Of a stretch of 64,000 nucleotides of DNA, positions 1 through 12,309 are shown one piece after another (within the stretch, counting starts at the first letter, position 1; every line of letters starts with the position of its first letter). Position numbers and translations under genes: made by a program. A model generated the notes under the pieces. The model saw nothing but the letters and a program-made list of their open reading frames with translations. It was not told where the DNA came from and did not search any database. Source of the DNA: Spinacia oleracea (lineage: Eukaryota > Streptophyta > Magnoliopsida > Caryophyllales > Amaranthaceae); contig NC_079487.1 of assembly GCF_020520425.1 (NCBI RefSeq), positions 80,667,141 to 80,731,140 on the forward strand, read 5' to 3'.

Positions 1-791
1 TAAAAACTACAATTGAAAAAGAATAAATAAATAAATAACCATTCACAGTTTCTCTTAATAAACTTAAATTCTAGCATACATGCATAATTTATCATTTATT
101 AAGCATTTTATTCAAGTTATGTGTTCCGGCAGGTGTGAATAAAATGATTCCAAGATCCTTAAATCATTGAAGAATTAAGCATATTATGTATTTAGACTCA
201 ATTCTAAAATATTTTACGTAAGCAAAGCCTTTGCTAATAGTCTAGAAACTACTCTTGGTTGATAGGTACGTCTAAGAACTTATTAGGTAAACCTATCTCA
301 TTTGCCACGACATAAAAGGACTCCTTACTTATATCGTTAAGTTTCACCAAAACTAACATGTACTCACAATTATTTGTGTACCTTACCCCTTTAGGATCAA
401 TAAGTAACACCTCGCTTAGGCGGAAAACTATTACTAAGATTGATGTAAAGGTTATCCAAGTAAGTGTTATTTTGGCATGGCACCTTTTAACTCAATTTTA
501 AAGTTTGGAACTTAAGGCTCTTACTATGTTGGTTAGATTTTAGCCCATTCATCAGGGATATTGTTCAGAATGAGACTCATAACCTTTTTGAGATCCGCAT
601 CTCAGGCGGAAAGTCTTTCAGGGGTCATGTCTCTGGCATAGTAGCTTGGCATGGGATGTAACAGTACATACTCAAGTCCATTGAGTCTGATTATTTCAAC
701 TAGCTTAGCTTCCCATTCAAGAAAATTTGTTAGGTTCAGCTTGACCATAAGCTCAGAACCCATGATGATGTTTTGATTGTTGTTTGCCATA
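1..791 (-). repeat. Tandem duplication of Copia leader plus gag start (about 790 bp unit)
   Basis: Positions 1-543 closely match 792-857 joined to 5467-5948, with the Harbinger lying between the two parts of the second copy. The shared stretch includes a purine-rich AATAAATAAATAA run, a conserved segment around GTGTTCCGGCAGGTGTG and the TTATTTTGGCATGGCACC segment. In element orientation the order is leader segment, gag start (790-602), then the leader segment again. This implies a head-to-tail duplication of about 790 bp before the Harbinger inserted. Confidence 0.8.
602..790 (-). pseudogene. Start of Copia-type gag
   Basis: A short open stretch with the pattern seen at the N-terminus of plant Copia gag proteins: a Met-Ala-Asn start, then LNLTNFLEWEAKLVEIIRLN and YVLLHP. 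It follows the leader in the right orientation. It is a fossil piece; only the beginning of gag lies here because the leader sequence is duplicated after it. Confidence 0.6.
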
Positions 792-1903
792 GTAAAACTA
801 CAATTTAAAAAGAATAAACAAATAAATAATCATTCACGGTTTCTCTTAATAAACTTAGGGGGCGTTTGGTTGGGGGTATTTAGGAAAGGGAATGGGAATG
901 GGCTGTAATAATACCCTTTGTTATTGTTTTTTAGCCCATTTTCGTGATTCCCTTTACCCCTTTTTGTTTTTGGGTTCACCCAAAATTACTCTAGCCTGAT
1001 TCCCCACCCCCCCCCCCCAGGGTTTCCCATTCTCATTCCCCACTTCATTTCCCCACTCTCTTCTCTCTCCTCTAGCCCTAGTTTACAGAAGCAGCACTTT
1101 TACAAACAGCTTGGGAAACTCACCTCGTCGGCGACACTCACCTCCGACCACTCCATTAACTCCGGCCGTCAAGGTAACTCTTTGTCCCTTTCTTTCTCTC
1201 TCATCTTTTTCTCTTTTTCTTTTTTGTATGATTTATATTATGGAGGCTTTTTTTTTAATTCGACCTCCGACCTTCGACCTTCCGACCTCCGACCTCCGTT
1301 CCTGGATATAGTTGTTTTCCGGTTTTATATGTTCCAGAATTTTTAACTTAAAATTTGTATGCGAATTAATTGATGTTTACCCAAATTTTTTACCCAGAAT
1401 TAGTTGTTGCTTTGTATTCAAATTAAATATTTGTTGGTTGATTTGAAATGGTTGTTTGTTGGTTGATCTGAAATTGTTGGTGGTGGGTTGATTAGTACCT
1501 AAAATTGGTACTCATTGGTACTCCGTATTTATATGGCAGATGAGTTTATATGGAACATGAGTTTGGTAAATTCATGTGAGGTACTCCGTATTTTATTTGA
1601 AATGGGTATTCTTTGGTGTTTTTCTAGAAATTATTAGTAGCAAATTCATAGTTGAGGACCGAAAAATCTCAATTATTAGATTTTAATTTGGTAGATTAAG
1701 ACTGGCTACTGTTAACTATGTTTAATGTTGATTTTTGTAGGATTTTTTTTTGAATTTAAAATAAATTTGGTACAGGGCATGAATGAATAAATTTTGAGTA
1801 TAAGAGATAAGTTTGGTTGGGTGTGTTTTGTTTGCAATTTGTGTTTATATCTTGTACATATCAATATTATGATATGGTCTTGTTGGTGTTCTTTTCTACA
1901 GAA

Positions 1904-3302
1904 ATGGCTCGAATGGGTACTTCTCTGAGAAGGAGAAGAAATTGGGACTTTATTCGTTTTATAGTTACCATGATAAATTGTGTTGTATTGCTACATTTGA
2001 TGGTCTACTCAATTAGAAAAACATTATACAATTCTCAACTTATTCAATTAGATCAAAAAACTAGAAGAAAGAGGAGATTGTACAACTTAAATAGAATGGT
2101 TAGAGATAGTGATACTTTGTGTAGGAACTATCTTCGTATAAATCGACGCACATTTGGTATACTTTTGGAGATGGTAAGAGATATTGGTGGATTGAATGAA
2201 ACAAGAAACACATGTTTGGAAGAGATTGTTGCGGGTTTCTTATATACATTAGCTCACCACAAAAAAAATAGAATGATTGGTGCACATTTTTATAGAAGTG
2301 GTGAAACTGTTAGTAGACAATTTCATGTTTGTTTATTAGCAATCTTGAAGTTACATACCGTGCTCCTTAAGAAACCAACTCCAATACAAGAAGATTCAGA
2401 CGATGATAGGTGGAAGTATTTCAAGGTAAAAATGAAACAAATTCTAGTTTGACAAAGATGGTAGAAGTATTACATAATCTAAAGTGGTATTGTTTGTTTT
2501 GTAGAATTCTTTAGGTGCACTTGATGGTACAATGATTCTCGTAAATGTCCCTTCCGATGAACGATCTAAATATCGAACTAGAAAAGGTACCCTTACAATG
2601 AATGTACTAGGAGTATGTGCACCTGATATGGAATTTATATATGTCTTGCCTGGTTGGGAGGGATCGGCACATGATGGTCGCGTTCTTCGAGATGCTATTT
2701 CTAGGCCTAATGGTTTGAAAGTACCAAAAGGTAATTAAATTAATGAAAATATTGATTAAGTCCAACATAATAAGTAATAGAATAACAAAATAATTTTTTT
2801 TCTTTTAATCTTGTGTCAAGGTTGTTATTATCTTTGTGATGGTGGATATACCAATGGAGAGGGATTCCTTGCACCATATAGAGGACATCTTTACCATCTT
2901 AGAGAGTGGACTAACGGTAGACGTTCACCACAAACCGCTGAAGAATTGTTCAACTTAAAGCATGCAAAAGCTAGAAATGTGATTGAACGATGCTTTGGGT
3001 TACTCAAGGGAAGATGGGGAATCCTTAGAAGTCCTTCTTGGTTTAGTTTACAGACACATGGTCGTATTGTTCTTGCTTGTGCTTTATTACATAACTTGGT
3101 AAAGAGATATATGCTTCAAGAATTTGATGATGATGACTTGTATGAGGAGGTTGATAGTGAAGATGATGAAAGTGACGAAGATGATGAGGTGGAGTACATA
3201 ACCTCTATTGCTGTATCTGATCCATGGACTAATTTCAGAAATCAAATGGCCCAAAACATGTTCAATGCTTGGAGGGCTAGAAATCGTATAACTACTTTAT
3301 GA
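1904..3302 (+). CDS. Harbinger-type DDE transposase, 3 exons
   Basis: Catalyses cut-and-paste movement of PIF/Harbinger elements. Exons 1904-2425, 2505-2730 and 2821-3302 join in frame at GT...AG introns (78 and 90 bp) to about 409 residues with no break. The N-terminal part carries a helix-turn-helix-like region (residues about 60-160). The nuclease (DDE_Tnp_4) region has the expected acidic residues: Asp in GALDGT, Asp in SAHDGRVL and Glu in NVIERCFGLLKGRW. The C-terminus has an acidic tail and the family-type WTNFRNQMAQ and MFNAWRARN segments. I chose the ATG at 1904 because it directly follows a good acceptor (CTTTTCTACAG), implying a 5' untranslated exon; an in-frame ATG at 1817 is also possible. 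Confidence 0.92.
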
Positions 3303-3585
3303 TATGGGCATGTATGTTTTATTTAATTATTTGGGGTTGTTTTATTTAGATTTGGGACTTTTATGTTTATTTTGGTTTGTTTTATTTAGATTTGAGAATT
3401 GAATGTTCTTTTTGAAATATTTGGATTTATTTAGACTTTGATTTTTTATGGTTCTTTTTAATTATTATGACTAGCTTGTTTTGAATTATTTGGAATTAGT
3501 TTGATTATTTGGTTAATGATTTTAATAAATTTCTTTCTTTAAATAATGTTATTGCATGTTTATTTTATTTAAATTTCATAGTAGG

Positions 3586-4777
3586 ATGGATGAAAGTAGT
3601 GCAAGCGGAGGTGGAAGGGGTAAAAACAAACGGTTTTGGACCGTTGGAGAGGATAAAGTTCTTGTAGCCGCTTTGTCCGAGTTAGCGGTTGATCCTCATT
3701 GGAAGTGTGACAATGGATTCAGAAGTGGCTACATGGTTCGTTTGGAGGAGGTAATAGGTAAGGCTCTTCCTGGTTGTGGTTTGAAGGCTGTGCCACACAT
3801 CGATTCGAGGCTTAAAACACTTGCAACCAAATTCAGAGCTCTTTCTGAAATGCTAAATACAAGTGGGTTTGCTTGGGATGATGAGAGAAAAATGATTTCT
3901 GTGGAGCGCTCGGTTTATGATGAATATTGTAAGGTACGATTATTTTCTAATGTTTAATTTTATTTAACTATAATTTTAGTTTTACTTTACGTAATAAGGC
4001 AATAGTGGTTGCTTGCTTTTGTAAATCTGTGAGTTTTAGTTTTACTTTTCTTAGTTTTATCACTCCTACTTCTTTCACCATATCTTTATTGTTGTTGTAA
4101 ATATCTGGTTATTGGTATGATTACTGATTGGTTTATTTGTTTTCCCTCTAGTCTCACCCTAATTGCAAAAACTTGTACGGAGTTCCTTTTCCACATTTTC
4201 ATGAGCTCATGAGTATTTATGGCAAGGACTATGCCACTGGCATACCGGCTGAAGGTTATGTTGATGCGGTAACCCATATGGAGAAAGTTGCTCCTACTCA
4301 AGTTACACTTGATTCAAGTGATGAGGATGATGTTGTTGGTAGTGGTAATGTTGCTCAAACTATTGAATCTGCCCATGCTCCTTCATTGAAAAAAATCAAG
4401 ACCGAAAATCTACCAAAAGAGGTAAGAGAAGAAGTGATGGTGTTGGAAGTAGTTCTAATGAGTTGGCTAGTTTACAAGCATTCATGAAAGATATGAATGT
4501 TCATCTTTCCACCATGGCTAATGTAATGGCACGTGCCGATGATCGAGAGCAACGCATCGATGATCGAGAGAAAGCAATAGCCGAGAAGAGTGAGCAAGTG
4601 CTAGGAGAACTACTCTCTTTGAATTTGGAAGGTATCACTCCAACTCAAGTTTTTGAAGTAGCCAACATTCTAACGGCACAACCAAATAAGCTCATGATTT
4701 TTTCGAAGTGTCCCGATACTTTGAAAGCTACTTATGTTAAGAGTCTTCTTGGTGGAAGTGGTGGTGCCAATGCTTAA
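3586..4777 (+). pseudogene. Harbinger Myb/SANT-like partner protein, apparent frame break
   Basis: The second protein of PIF/Harbinger elements binds DNA and helps the transposase. Exon 1 (3586-3933) holds the Myb/SANT-like domain, with RFWTVGEDKVLVAALSELA near residue 17 and FRALSEML and GFAWDDERKM further on. Exon 2 begins at 4152 after CCCTCTAG with HPNCKNLYGVPFPHFHEL and an acidic Ser-Asp stretch. The conserved C-terminal part (SSNELASLQAFMKDMN, then a DDREQRIDDREKAIAEK coiled coil, to the stop at 4777) is in another frame. The shift falls at about 4390-4440, beside an A-rich run. It could be a one-base indel or an unrecognised small intron. The family and order of parts are clear. Confidence 0.8.
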
Positions 4778-7700
4778 GTCTTGTGGGTGCTTTATATATG
4801 AGTTTCAAATAGGTTGTTTCCATAACCTATTTCTTTTGGTATGAACTTTATGTAGCGATGTTTTATACTCTCTTGATGATATTTGGTGTTGGTAGTTGAT
4901 TTTACTAGACATATATTTTGGAATGTTTTTGAAGGACAAGTATGTCCTACTAATGCTCTCTCATTTGTGGATGTTAAGGAGGTCTTATTTGATGTAATTT
5001 TTGGCAAAAAGCTCCTTTTATCTAGGCTTTATTTAGGGAGGTCTTGAGCTCTATTATGTATTCCCTAATATATTGGTGTACATGAATATTAATGGCTATG
5101 GCCTTATTGACGAACAATCCCTTGTTTTGTACTTGTTATCAATTAAGTTGAACAATTTGGATGGGTAAAAATATTGCTTATTGTTTTATTTATTTATTTA
5201 TTTAAAATAAAGAAAAATTAAGGAATAAAATTTAATTATATTACATTTTTTAAACAGGTTATTCATATGTACATGTTTAGGGAAAAAAAAATAAACAGTT
5301 GATTCCCTGCTTTGAACCAAACAGCCACAAAGGGAATCAGGGTGCATTCCATTCCGTTTCTGGGACATACCCAAACAGGTAGGGGAATCAGGGTCATTCC
5401 ATTCCTTTCTGCTTGATTCCCTTTCTGCATTCCATTCCGTTTACCCTGCGCGAACCAAACGCACCCTTAATTTTTAGCATACATGCATAATTCAATGTTC
5501 ATTAAGCATTTTATTCAAGTTATGTGTTCCGGCAGGTGTGAATAAAATGATTCCAAGATCCTAAAACCCATTGAAGAATTAAGCACATTATGTATTTAGA
5601 CTCAATCCTAAAATCTTTTAGGTAAGCAAAAGCCTTTTGCTAATAGTCTAGAAACTACTCTTGGTTGATAGGTACGTCTAAGAACTTATTAGGTAAACCT
5701 ATCGATTTTGCCACGACATAAAAGGACTCCTTACTTATATCGTTGAGTTTCACCAAAACTAACATGTACTCACAATTATTTGTGTACCTTACCCCTTTAG
5801 TATCGATAAGTAACACCTCGCTATGGCGGAAAACTATTACTAAGATCGATGTAAAGGATATCCAAGTAAGTGTTATTTTGGCATGGCACCTTTTAACTCA
5901 ATTTTAAAGTTTGGAACTTAAGGCTCTTACTATGTTGGTTAGATTTTAAGTGAACTAATATCCTTAATCATGCAACATAATCAAGCCATAATCTCATGCA
6001 TAATTAAGACATATTTAAAGCAATAAATAACTTAAAACATGCATAAGATATAAATGTGATCTAGTATGGCCCGACTTCATCTTGAAGCTTCAACTTCAAA
6101 CTCCGTCTTGAAATGGATTGGAAACTCCGTCTTGAATTTCACCATGGGAGGCGCCATTTTCTTCAAATAGGATAAGCTATAATTTAAACTAATTACAACT
6201 ATTTGATGGTACTCGAACCATATTTAAAGCAATAAAATTTGGTACTTTGGACCAATATTACATTCAAAATTAATGGTACGCGGACCATATTTTCTATCCT
6301 ATTTGGGCAATACTAGTCACTTTCCATAACCTGCAAAACAGTACATTTACAATATACCATTCACCCATTCATTAATCAATGAATGGCCCACATAGCTGGT
6401 TAGTAGAACATATTATGCATCACATAAATATTTGCAGCAATTAATCAAGGCCTCCAATAATCTACCAATTATTCAATCCTTATTAATTCTAATCAAGTTG
6501 TTTTAACCTTAAAGGAATGTAGACCTAATCAAGAGTTTATGACTAAAACGCTCCCACTTAAACCAAGAAATTTACATGCTTTACTAATTTTAAACATTAA
6601 ATTGTATTTCCTGGTCTAATCGGAAACATACAAATTTAATTAAAGTTTAAAGCTCGTATAAAATTATTATTTGAATCCTTTAATTTATTTTCAGTTTATT
6701 AAATTAATTAATTTAAATTTAATCAAGGTTTTAATTTTAGTAAAATAATTAGTATATATAGAATTTATAATAATTAAATTATTCAAAATTAAATTCCGAG
6801 AAAAAAAAAATTACGAATTTTAAATTTAATTAAAATCGTTTTCCAACTGAAAATCAAAGTAAATTAAAGCGTATCAATCGGGTCAAGACGAGGCCATGGG
6901 CTTGCGCCCATGCCCCGTCGAGTCCACGAGGCAGCATCGCCCCTCTCGAGTGATCGCATAGCAAGGCACGAGAGCAGCCACACGCAAACGCAGCAAGCCA
7001 AGCAAGCCACGCTTGCGCGCAGCAGCTTGCTTGCTATGTCGTAGTGCAGGAGCTGGCTTGGCGAGGCATCCCTCGCTGGGCGAGGCAGCGCTTGCTGCAG
7101 CGAGGCATCCCTCGCTGCCGGCGCGCAGCCTGCCTACTCACTTGTGCCTTTCCTCTCACCCATCCGCCCATGCCTCATCGCAGCACTCGACTGAAGGCAG
7201 GGCTACTGCCTTGTGCTCGCGTGCCACTTCCTTGTTCGCTGCATACGTACCGCATGGGCGACGAGCTCCCTTCCTCGTCGTCGCATGCCCGCACTATACA
7301 ACACCCTTAAGGGTAACACTTAGTGTCCATTGCTTTGTGCGCGCAAGATTCATGAGCGGATAACATAAAAATCAAAACTTTTTAATTTAAATTTATAGAC
7401 GAATTAATAAATCATATTAATTTCATAAATTTAGGGCGAAAATCGAAAATTTATTATTCAAATTAATTTCCGATCAAGTTTATTTTCATGGATTCAAATC
7501 TAGGTCATAAAATTTAAAAATTTACCAAATTTAACAAATTTTTTGGTGGTTTTTAATCATGGATACCTAATTAAATTGTTAATTAATTATGAAAAACAAA
7601 TCAAATTCTAAATTATTCGAATTTCAACAAATTAATTGCAATTACAAATTAGGTTGTATAATTAACAAGCTTAGGCATTAAAATTGTTAAACATAGACCA

Positions 7701-7895
7701 ATCATACATTCAAGATTTACAAACAAGAATCGCAAATATTTAATTAACATCTTAAAAATTACAAATTTTGCGTTCGAAAAACTAAAACCTCCGAAAAGTC
7801 ATAGTTAGGCTTCGAATTTGGGAATTCTGCGTTCGGCATCAAATCTTTGATTTTAGTCAAAATTTTAAAATGCCATTTACATGCGAAATTCACTA

Positions 7896-8218
7896 CTCCC
7901 TCCGTCCCTTAATACTCGCACCGGTTTGACCGGTGCGGAGTTTAAGGCATTTGAATTGACGTATTAATTTAATGATTGGTAGTTGATAGTGAGGTATTTT
8001 TTAATATAATTAGTGGGAAATGTGTAAGGGGTGAGGAGTGATGAGTGAGGGATGTGGATTTTTAAATGATTTTTTATATGGAGTAGGGGTGTAGGTGGGG
8101 TAGTAGGTAAGTGAGAAATAATATAATATTGGTAAAGATTTTCATTTATAGAAGTGGTGCAAGTATTAAGGGAAGGCCCGGAAAGGAAAGCGGTGCAAGT
8201 ATTAAGGGACGGAGGGAG
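7896..8218. mobile_element. Stowaway-type MITE (323 bp)
   Basis: Terminal inverted repeats begin CTCCCTCCGTCCCTTAATAC at the left and end with the reverse complement, GGGACGGAGGGAG, at the right. It is flanked by TA on both sides (7894-7895 and 8219-8220). This is the classic plant Stowaway (Tc1/mariner-type) end and target site. It has no coding capacity. It lies in the Copia leader, so it is younger than that element. Confidence 0.9.
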
Positions 8219-8400
8219 TATAAAATTATACGATTCCGACCATTATTGACTAAACTGCCGAAAATTCTGCGAACATATAATTAAATAATCGCACGAATTT
8301 GCAATTAATTACAAAAAACAAAATTAATCACCCTTTTAATTCATTGCAAATTTATAAAATTTAACCATGTTAACTATAATTTATTATGGAATTAATTAGA

Positions 8401-8415
8401 GGTTCGTGATACCAC
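8401..8415 (-). promoter_or_regulatory. tRNA primer-binding site of the Copia element
   Basis: Directly inside the LTR the minus strand reads GTGGTATCACGAACC. It resembles the usual initiator-Met primer site (TGGTATCAGAGC) of plant Copia elements, with small differences. The right-hand copy has the same site at 62385-62399. Confidence 0.65.
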
Positions 8416-9863
8416 TGTTAGGTTATGATACATATAAAGCATATATATTTCATGCGGAAAAACCATAAAGCCAGGAATCCAAATTAATTGCCACATAACA
8501 ATTAGCATAATTAAGGATACATACTTATGTAGCGTGCCCTCCCTAGCTTCTCCCGAACCGAACAAGAACAAGTTTAGGACTCCAAGTGTAGTCCCTCCGT
8601 AGATAGTCCACAACACGTTCGGATCCGCCTTAGATTTAATTAACTAGAATTCAACCTAAGGTTTTAAGTTATTCGAATAATTGTGGCAAATTATTATCTT
8701 AGCTTTAACCTTAAAACTATATGAATACTTGAATTGGGGTGTTTATAAATTGTGAATGCCATCACCTATTTATAGGGTTGGAATAATGGAATTAGAAGTC
8801 TACTAGGTTTCAATTAATCTAATCCTATTAGAATTAGACATTAATTAAAACTGATAAGCTAATGTTTAATTCAACAACTAATTAACTCTAGTAACTTTAG
8901 GAAATTAATCTTTAATCTAATCCTAATTGCTTAAGGATTCGATGCATGCACGAAATCAACGCACAAACGCACGCACCACCCACAAGGGGAGTAAGGCGCG
9001 CGCGCGCGCGGAGCAGGCTCGGCCCACAGCGCTGCTCGCAGCCCATTGCTTGGGCGCGCCAGTTGCCTTGCTCGCTGGGCCTGGCCTTGCGTGCTGCTTG
9101 GCAGGGCCTGCGTGCCTTGGCGGGTTGCTGTGTTGCCTTTTGCGCATGGGCTTGCTAGGCGCAGGCCTGACTTCGTGTTGGGCCTTGCGTCAAGCTCGTC
9201 CGATGTTTATTTCGTACGACGCGCTTCTGATTAATTTTCCGATTCCGGAATTCATTTCCGATTCGAACAATATTTAATATTTCCGATTCCGGAATTAATT
9301 TCCGTTTCGAACAACTATTTAATATTTACGATTCCGGAATTATTTTCCGATTCCGATAATATTTCCGATTCCGACAATATTTCCGTTTCCGACAATATTT
9401 TCGATTCTGGCAATATTTCCATTTCCGATAATATTTTCCGATACGTACCATGTCTCCGTTTTTGGCAACATCTACGACTTGGATAATATTTAGATTTTCG
9501 ATACGATCCATATTTCCGTTTCAGGCAATATCATCGTTTCCGGAGTATTCATAATTTGCCTTTGACGATTTCAGCTCCCACTGGAACCGAGTTCCGTCGA
9601 TTCCGAATATCCATAAATGGAGCATTTAATTCACTTAAATACAAGATCCGTTCACGTACTATTTGTGTGACCCTACGGGTTCAGTCAAGAGTAAGCTGTG
9701 GATTAATATTATTAATTCCACTTGAACTGAAGCGGCCTCTAGCTAGGCATACAGTTCACTTGATCTCACTGAATTATTAACTTGTATAATTAATTAATAC
9801 TGAACGGCACTTATTAGACTTATCATTGAATGCATACTTGGACCAAGGGAATTATTTCCTTCA
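8416..9863 (-). repeat. Copia 5' LTR (1448 bp)
   Basis: In element orientation it starts TGAAGGAAAT at 9863 and ends CTAACA at 8416, giving the TG...CA ends of an LTR. It aligns along its length with 60971-62384. It contains a GC-rich block around 8990-9200 and an array of short GGAAATATT-type repeats around 9235-9545. The outer end sits against Gypsy coding sequence at 9864. Confidence 0.82.
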
Positions 9864-11632
9864 CCTTGCACAACTCGTTAGCAACTACTAACGCATTCAC
9901 ACTATGACTTGATTTCCTACTCAAGGCATCTGCAACTACATTGGCTTTTCCTTCGTGATATTGGATGTCTAAATCATAATCCTTAATCATTTCTAACCAT
10001 CTTCTTTGATGCATATTCAATTTTTTTTTTGTGAAAATGTACTTCAAGCTCTTATGATCTTACACTTCACACCATACTGGTAATGTCTCCAAATCTTCAA
10101 TGCATACACTATGGCTGCTAGCTCTAAGTTATAGTTAGGATAATTAGCTTCATACGACTTAAATTTCCTTGATGCATTAGCGATAACCTTCTCATTCTGC
10201 ATCAATACACATCTTAAACCATTCTTTGACGCATCAATGTATACATCATAGGTATCACTCCCATCTGGTAAAGTTAACACTGGCGCAGTTGTCAATCGCG
10301 TCTTCAGAGTTTGGAATGCTTCCTCACACTTCTCATTCCACTCAAACCTAGCTTCCTTTTTCATAAAAGTAGTCATTGGCTTGACTGTTCTAGAGAAATC
10401 TCCCACAAAGTGTCTATAATATCCAGCTAAACCTAGAAAACTTCGAATATCCGTAACACTCTTGGGTGTTGGCCATTCACTAATAGCTTTAATCTTTTCA
10501 GGGTCCACTGCAACTCCTTCTTTTGACACAAAATTTCCTAAGAATGCAACTTTTTCCAACCAAAATTCACACTTCGAGAACTTAGCATACAACTAATTTT
10601 CTCAAAGAGTACACAACACGGACCTTAGATGTTTAGCATGATCCTCTTTGTTCCTCGAATACACTAAGATGTCATCTATGAAAACCACTACAAACTTGTC
10701 CAAAAATGCATGGAACACACGGTTCATCAAGTCCATAAATATCGCAGGTGCATTTGTCAACCCAAAAGGCAAAACTGTGAACTCGTAATGATCGTATCTA
10801 GTCCTAAATGCAGTCTTTGGCATATCGTTATCCGTGATTCTCAACTGATGATAACCCGAACGTAAACCGATTTTCGAGAAGATCCCTGCTCCTTTCAGTT
10901 GGTCAAGCAGGTCATCTATCCTAGGAAAAGGATACTTGATTTTTATTGTGACTTTATTGAGCTCCCTGTAGTCTATACAGAGTCTCATACTTCTATCCCT
11001 CTTCTTCACAAACAGAACTGGTGCTCCCCATGGCAAAGAACTTGGTCTAATATAACCCTTTTCTAACAATTCCTCCAATTGACCCTTCAACTCAGTCATC
11101 TCTGTTGGGGCCATCCGATACGGGGCTTTCAAAATAGGTGCATTTTCGGGTGTTAAATGTATAGTAAAATCAATTGGTCGGTAAGGAGGCATTCCCGGGA
11201 TCTCTTTCGGAAACACATCTAAGAACTCATTCACAACTGCAATCTCCTCGGGTGTATCCTTAATTTCCTCATCTAGGTCTCTCACATTTCATAAGAGAAC
11301 TGGATTCTCTTTGTTGACTAACTTCACGAGTTCCATTGCCGTGATGATTCCTACGTTTCTAGGCTTACCAAAACGACGATAGGACACTACTTTACATAAG
11401 CTAGACTTCAAATGAATCTTCTATTTCTCGCAGTCAATCTTGGATTTGAACAAAGTCAACCAATCCATACCCAGTATGACATCCAATTCTCCTAATTCAA
11501 ACTCGATCAGGTGAGACAAGAATATGGACTTGGCTATGGTCAAAGACACATTCCTATGAATCTTGGTGCATTTCACTATGCTACCAATTGGTATAACTAT
11601 GGGTACTTCAATTGTTTCAGATGTGCTCAAAC
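9864..11632 (-). pseudogene. Gypsy protease end, reverse transcriptase and RNase H remains
   Basis: Contains a protease remnant with the ELGELDVILGMDWL signature near 11450-11500, then reverse transcriptase (about 11285-10600) and RNase H-like sequence (about 10590-9864, with [12 protein letters not shown] and [10 protein letters not shown]). It is a fossil of a pol gene with a few breaks. The motifs place it among plant chromoviruses. Confidence 0.85.
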
Positions 11633-11641
11633 CTACACTAG

Positions 11642-11895
11642 AGGAAAAAACCTTATAGGTTGCCCTTAAAATATGCTTATAGGTTGCCAATTGCAAGGGC
11701 AACATATGGGGGGGTCACTTTTGTGAAATTATCAAAGGTTGCCCTTAACAAGGGCAACTTATAATCTTATAAGTTGCCCTTGTTTGCAACAAGGGCAACT
11801 TATGTGAAACTTATAAGTTGCCCTTGTCGCATACAAGGGCAACTTATAAGCTTCACATAAGTTGCTCTTGTTGCAAACAAGGGCAACTTTTGAGT
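11642..11895. repeat. CACTA left subterminal repeats
   Basis: About ten copies of a 12-15-bp motif, TTATAAGTTGCCCTTG or its reverse CAAGGGCAACTTATAA, lie in both orientations within 250 bp of the left end. Subterminal motif clusters of this kind are where CACTA transposases bind. Matching copies (AAAGGTTGCACTTG and CAAGGGCAACCTTTG) lie at 17955-17990 by the right end. Confidence 0.85.
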
Positions 11896-12309
11896 TATTT
11901 TTTTATTTTTTTTTAAAATCTGCAATATAATTCCTGATATTTTGCAATATAAAATTCTGCATTATAATTTATAGAATACTGTTTCACCAAACATCATCTT
12001 GACATTCCTCAAAAATGATATAAATTTCAAATTTCGAATAATATTTCCGAATTAATTCAAATGTAATTAATTAAATCGATAAATAACAAAATAATGTAAG
12101 AGTCACGAAAAACTACAAGCCTGCTCTAATTATTACACTGAGGATAATTCACAATCGTTGAAGTAAGTAGCCCACTTGTCTCGAACTTCATCCAACTCCT
12201 CTTTCGTGAAGGGCCCCTCCCTTGGAGTTGTGAAAACCTTTAAAAGAACAACGTACATGCAAACCAATAAATTAAATTAAGTTTCATATGCGAAAACAGA
12301 AATTATATT

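Larger units (their letters stand above)
858..5466 (+). mobile_element. PIF/Harbinger DNA transposon (4609 bp), nearly whole
   Basis: The left end GGGGGCGTTTGGTT and the reverse complement of the right end, GGGTGCGTTTGGTT, form 14-bp inverted repeats with two mismatches. Both sides carry a 3-bp TTA target duplication (855-857, 5467-5469), as expected for PIF/Harbinger. Inside are the two family genes on the plus strand: a DDE transposase (1904-3302) and a Myb/SANT-like protein (3586-4777). It sits in copy B of a duplicated Copia leader, whose sequence resumes without loss across the insertion. The whole transposase frame suggests recent activity; the Myb-like gene has an apparent frame break. 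Confidence 0.93.
5949..8415 (-). other. Copia untranslated leader with a GC-rich block
   Basis: This is a long AT-rich leader between the primer site and gag. It has a GC-rich block at about 6880-7370, rich in GCGAGGCATCCCTCGCTG-like repeats. The block corresponds to 63120-63770 of the right-hand copy. Open frames in the GC block are Ala/Arg/Ser-rich in every frame, which is expected of GC-rich repeats, so I do not call genes. A Stowaway MITE interrupts the leader at 7896-8218. Confidence 0.6.
1..9863 (-). mobile_element. Copia-type LTR retrotransposon, 5' part, leaves the window on the left
   Basis: Read on the minus strand, this shows an LTR (9863-8416), a primer-binding site, a long leader and the start of gag at 790. 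The same family appears on the plus strand at 60971-64000, with matching LTR, primer site and GC-rich leader, which is how the ends were set. The LTR lies against the interrupted pol of a Gypsy element at 9864, so the Copia inserted into the Gypsy. A Harbinger transposon (858-5466) and a Stowaway MITE (7896-8218) inserted later into its leader. The 3' part lies outside the window, so wholeness cannot be judged. The Copia assignment rests on the Met-type primer site and gag start; lineage is unknown. Confidence 0.75.

Noticed and set aside
1111-1311. Short open frame near the start of the Harbinger element
   Set aside because: Low-complexity Pro/Ser/Phe sequence with no family match; more likely the untranslated leader of the transposase gene.
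9326-9511. Lys/Tyr/Cys-rich open frame in the left LTR (and its counterpart at 61318-61599)
   Set aside because: It is a reading of the GGAAATATT repeat array in the LTR, not a gene.
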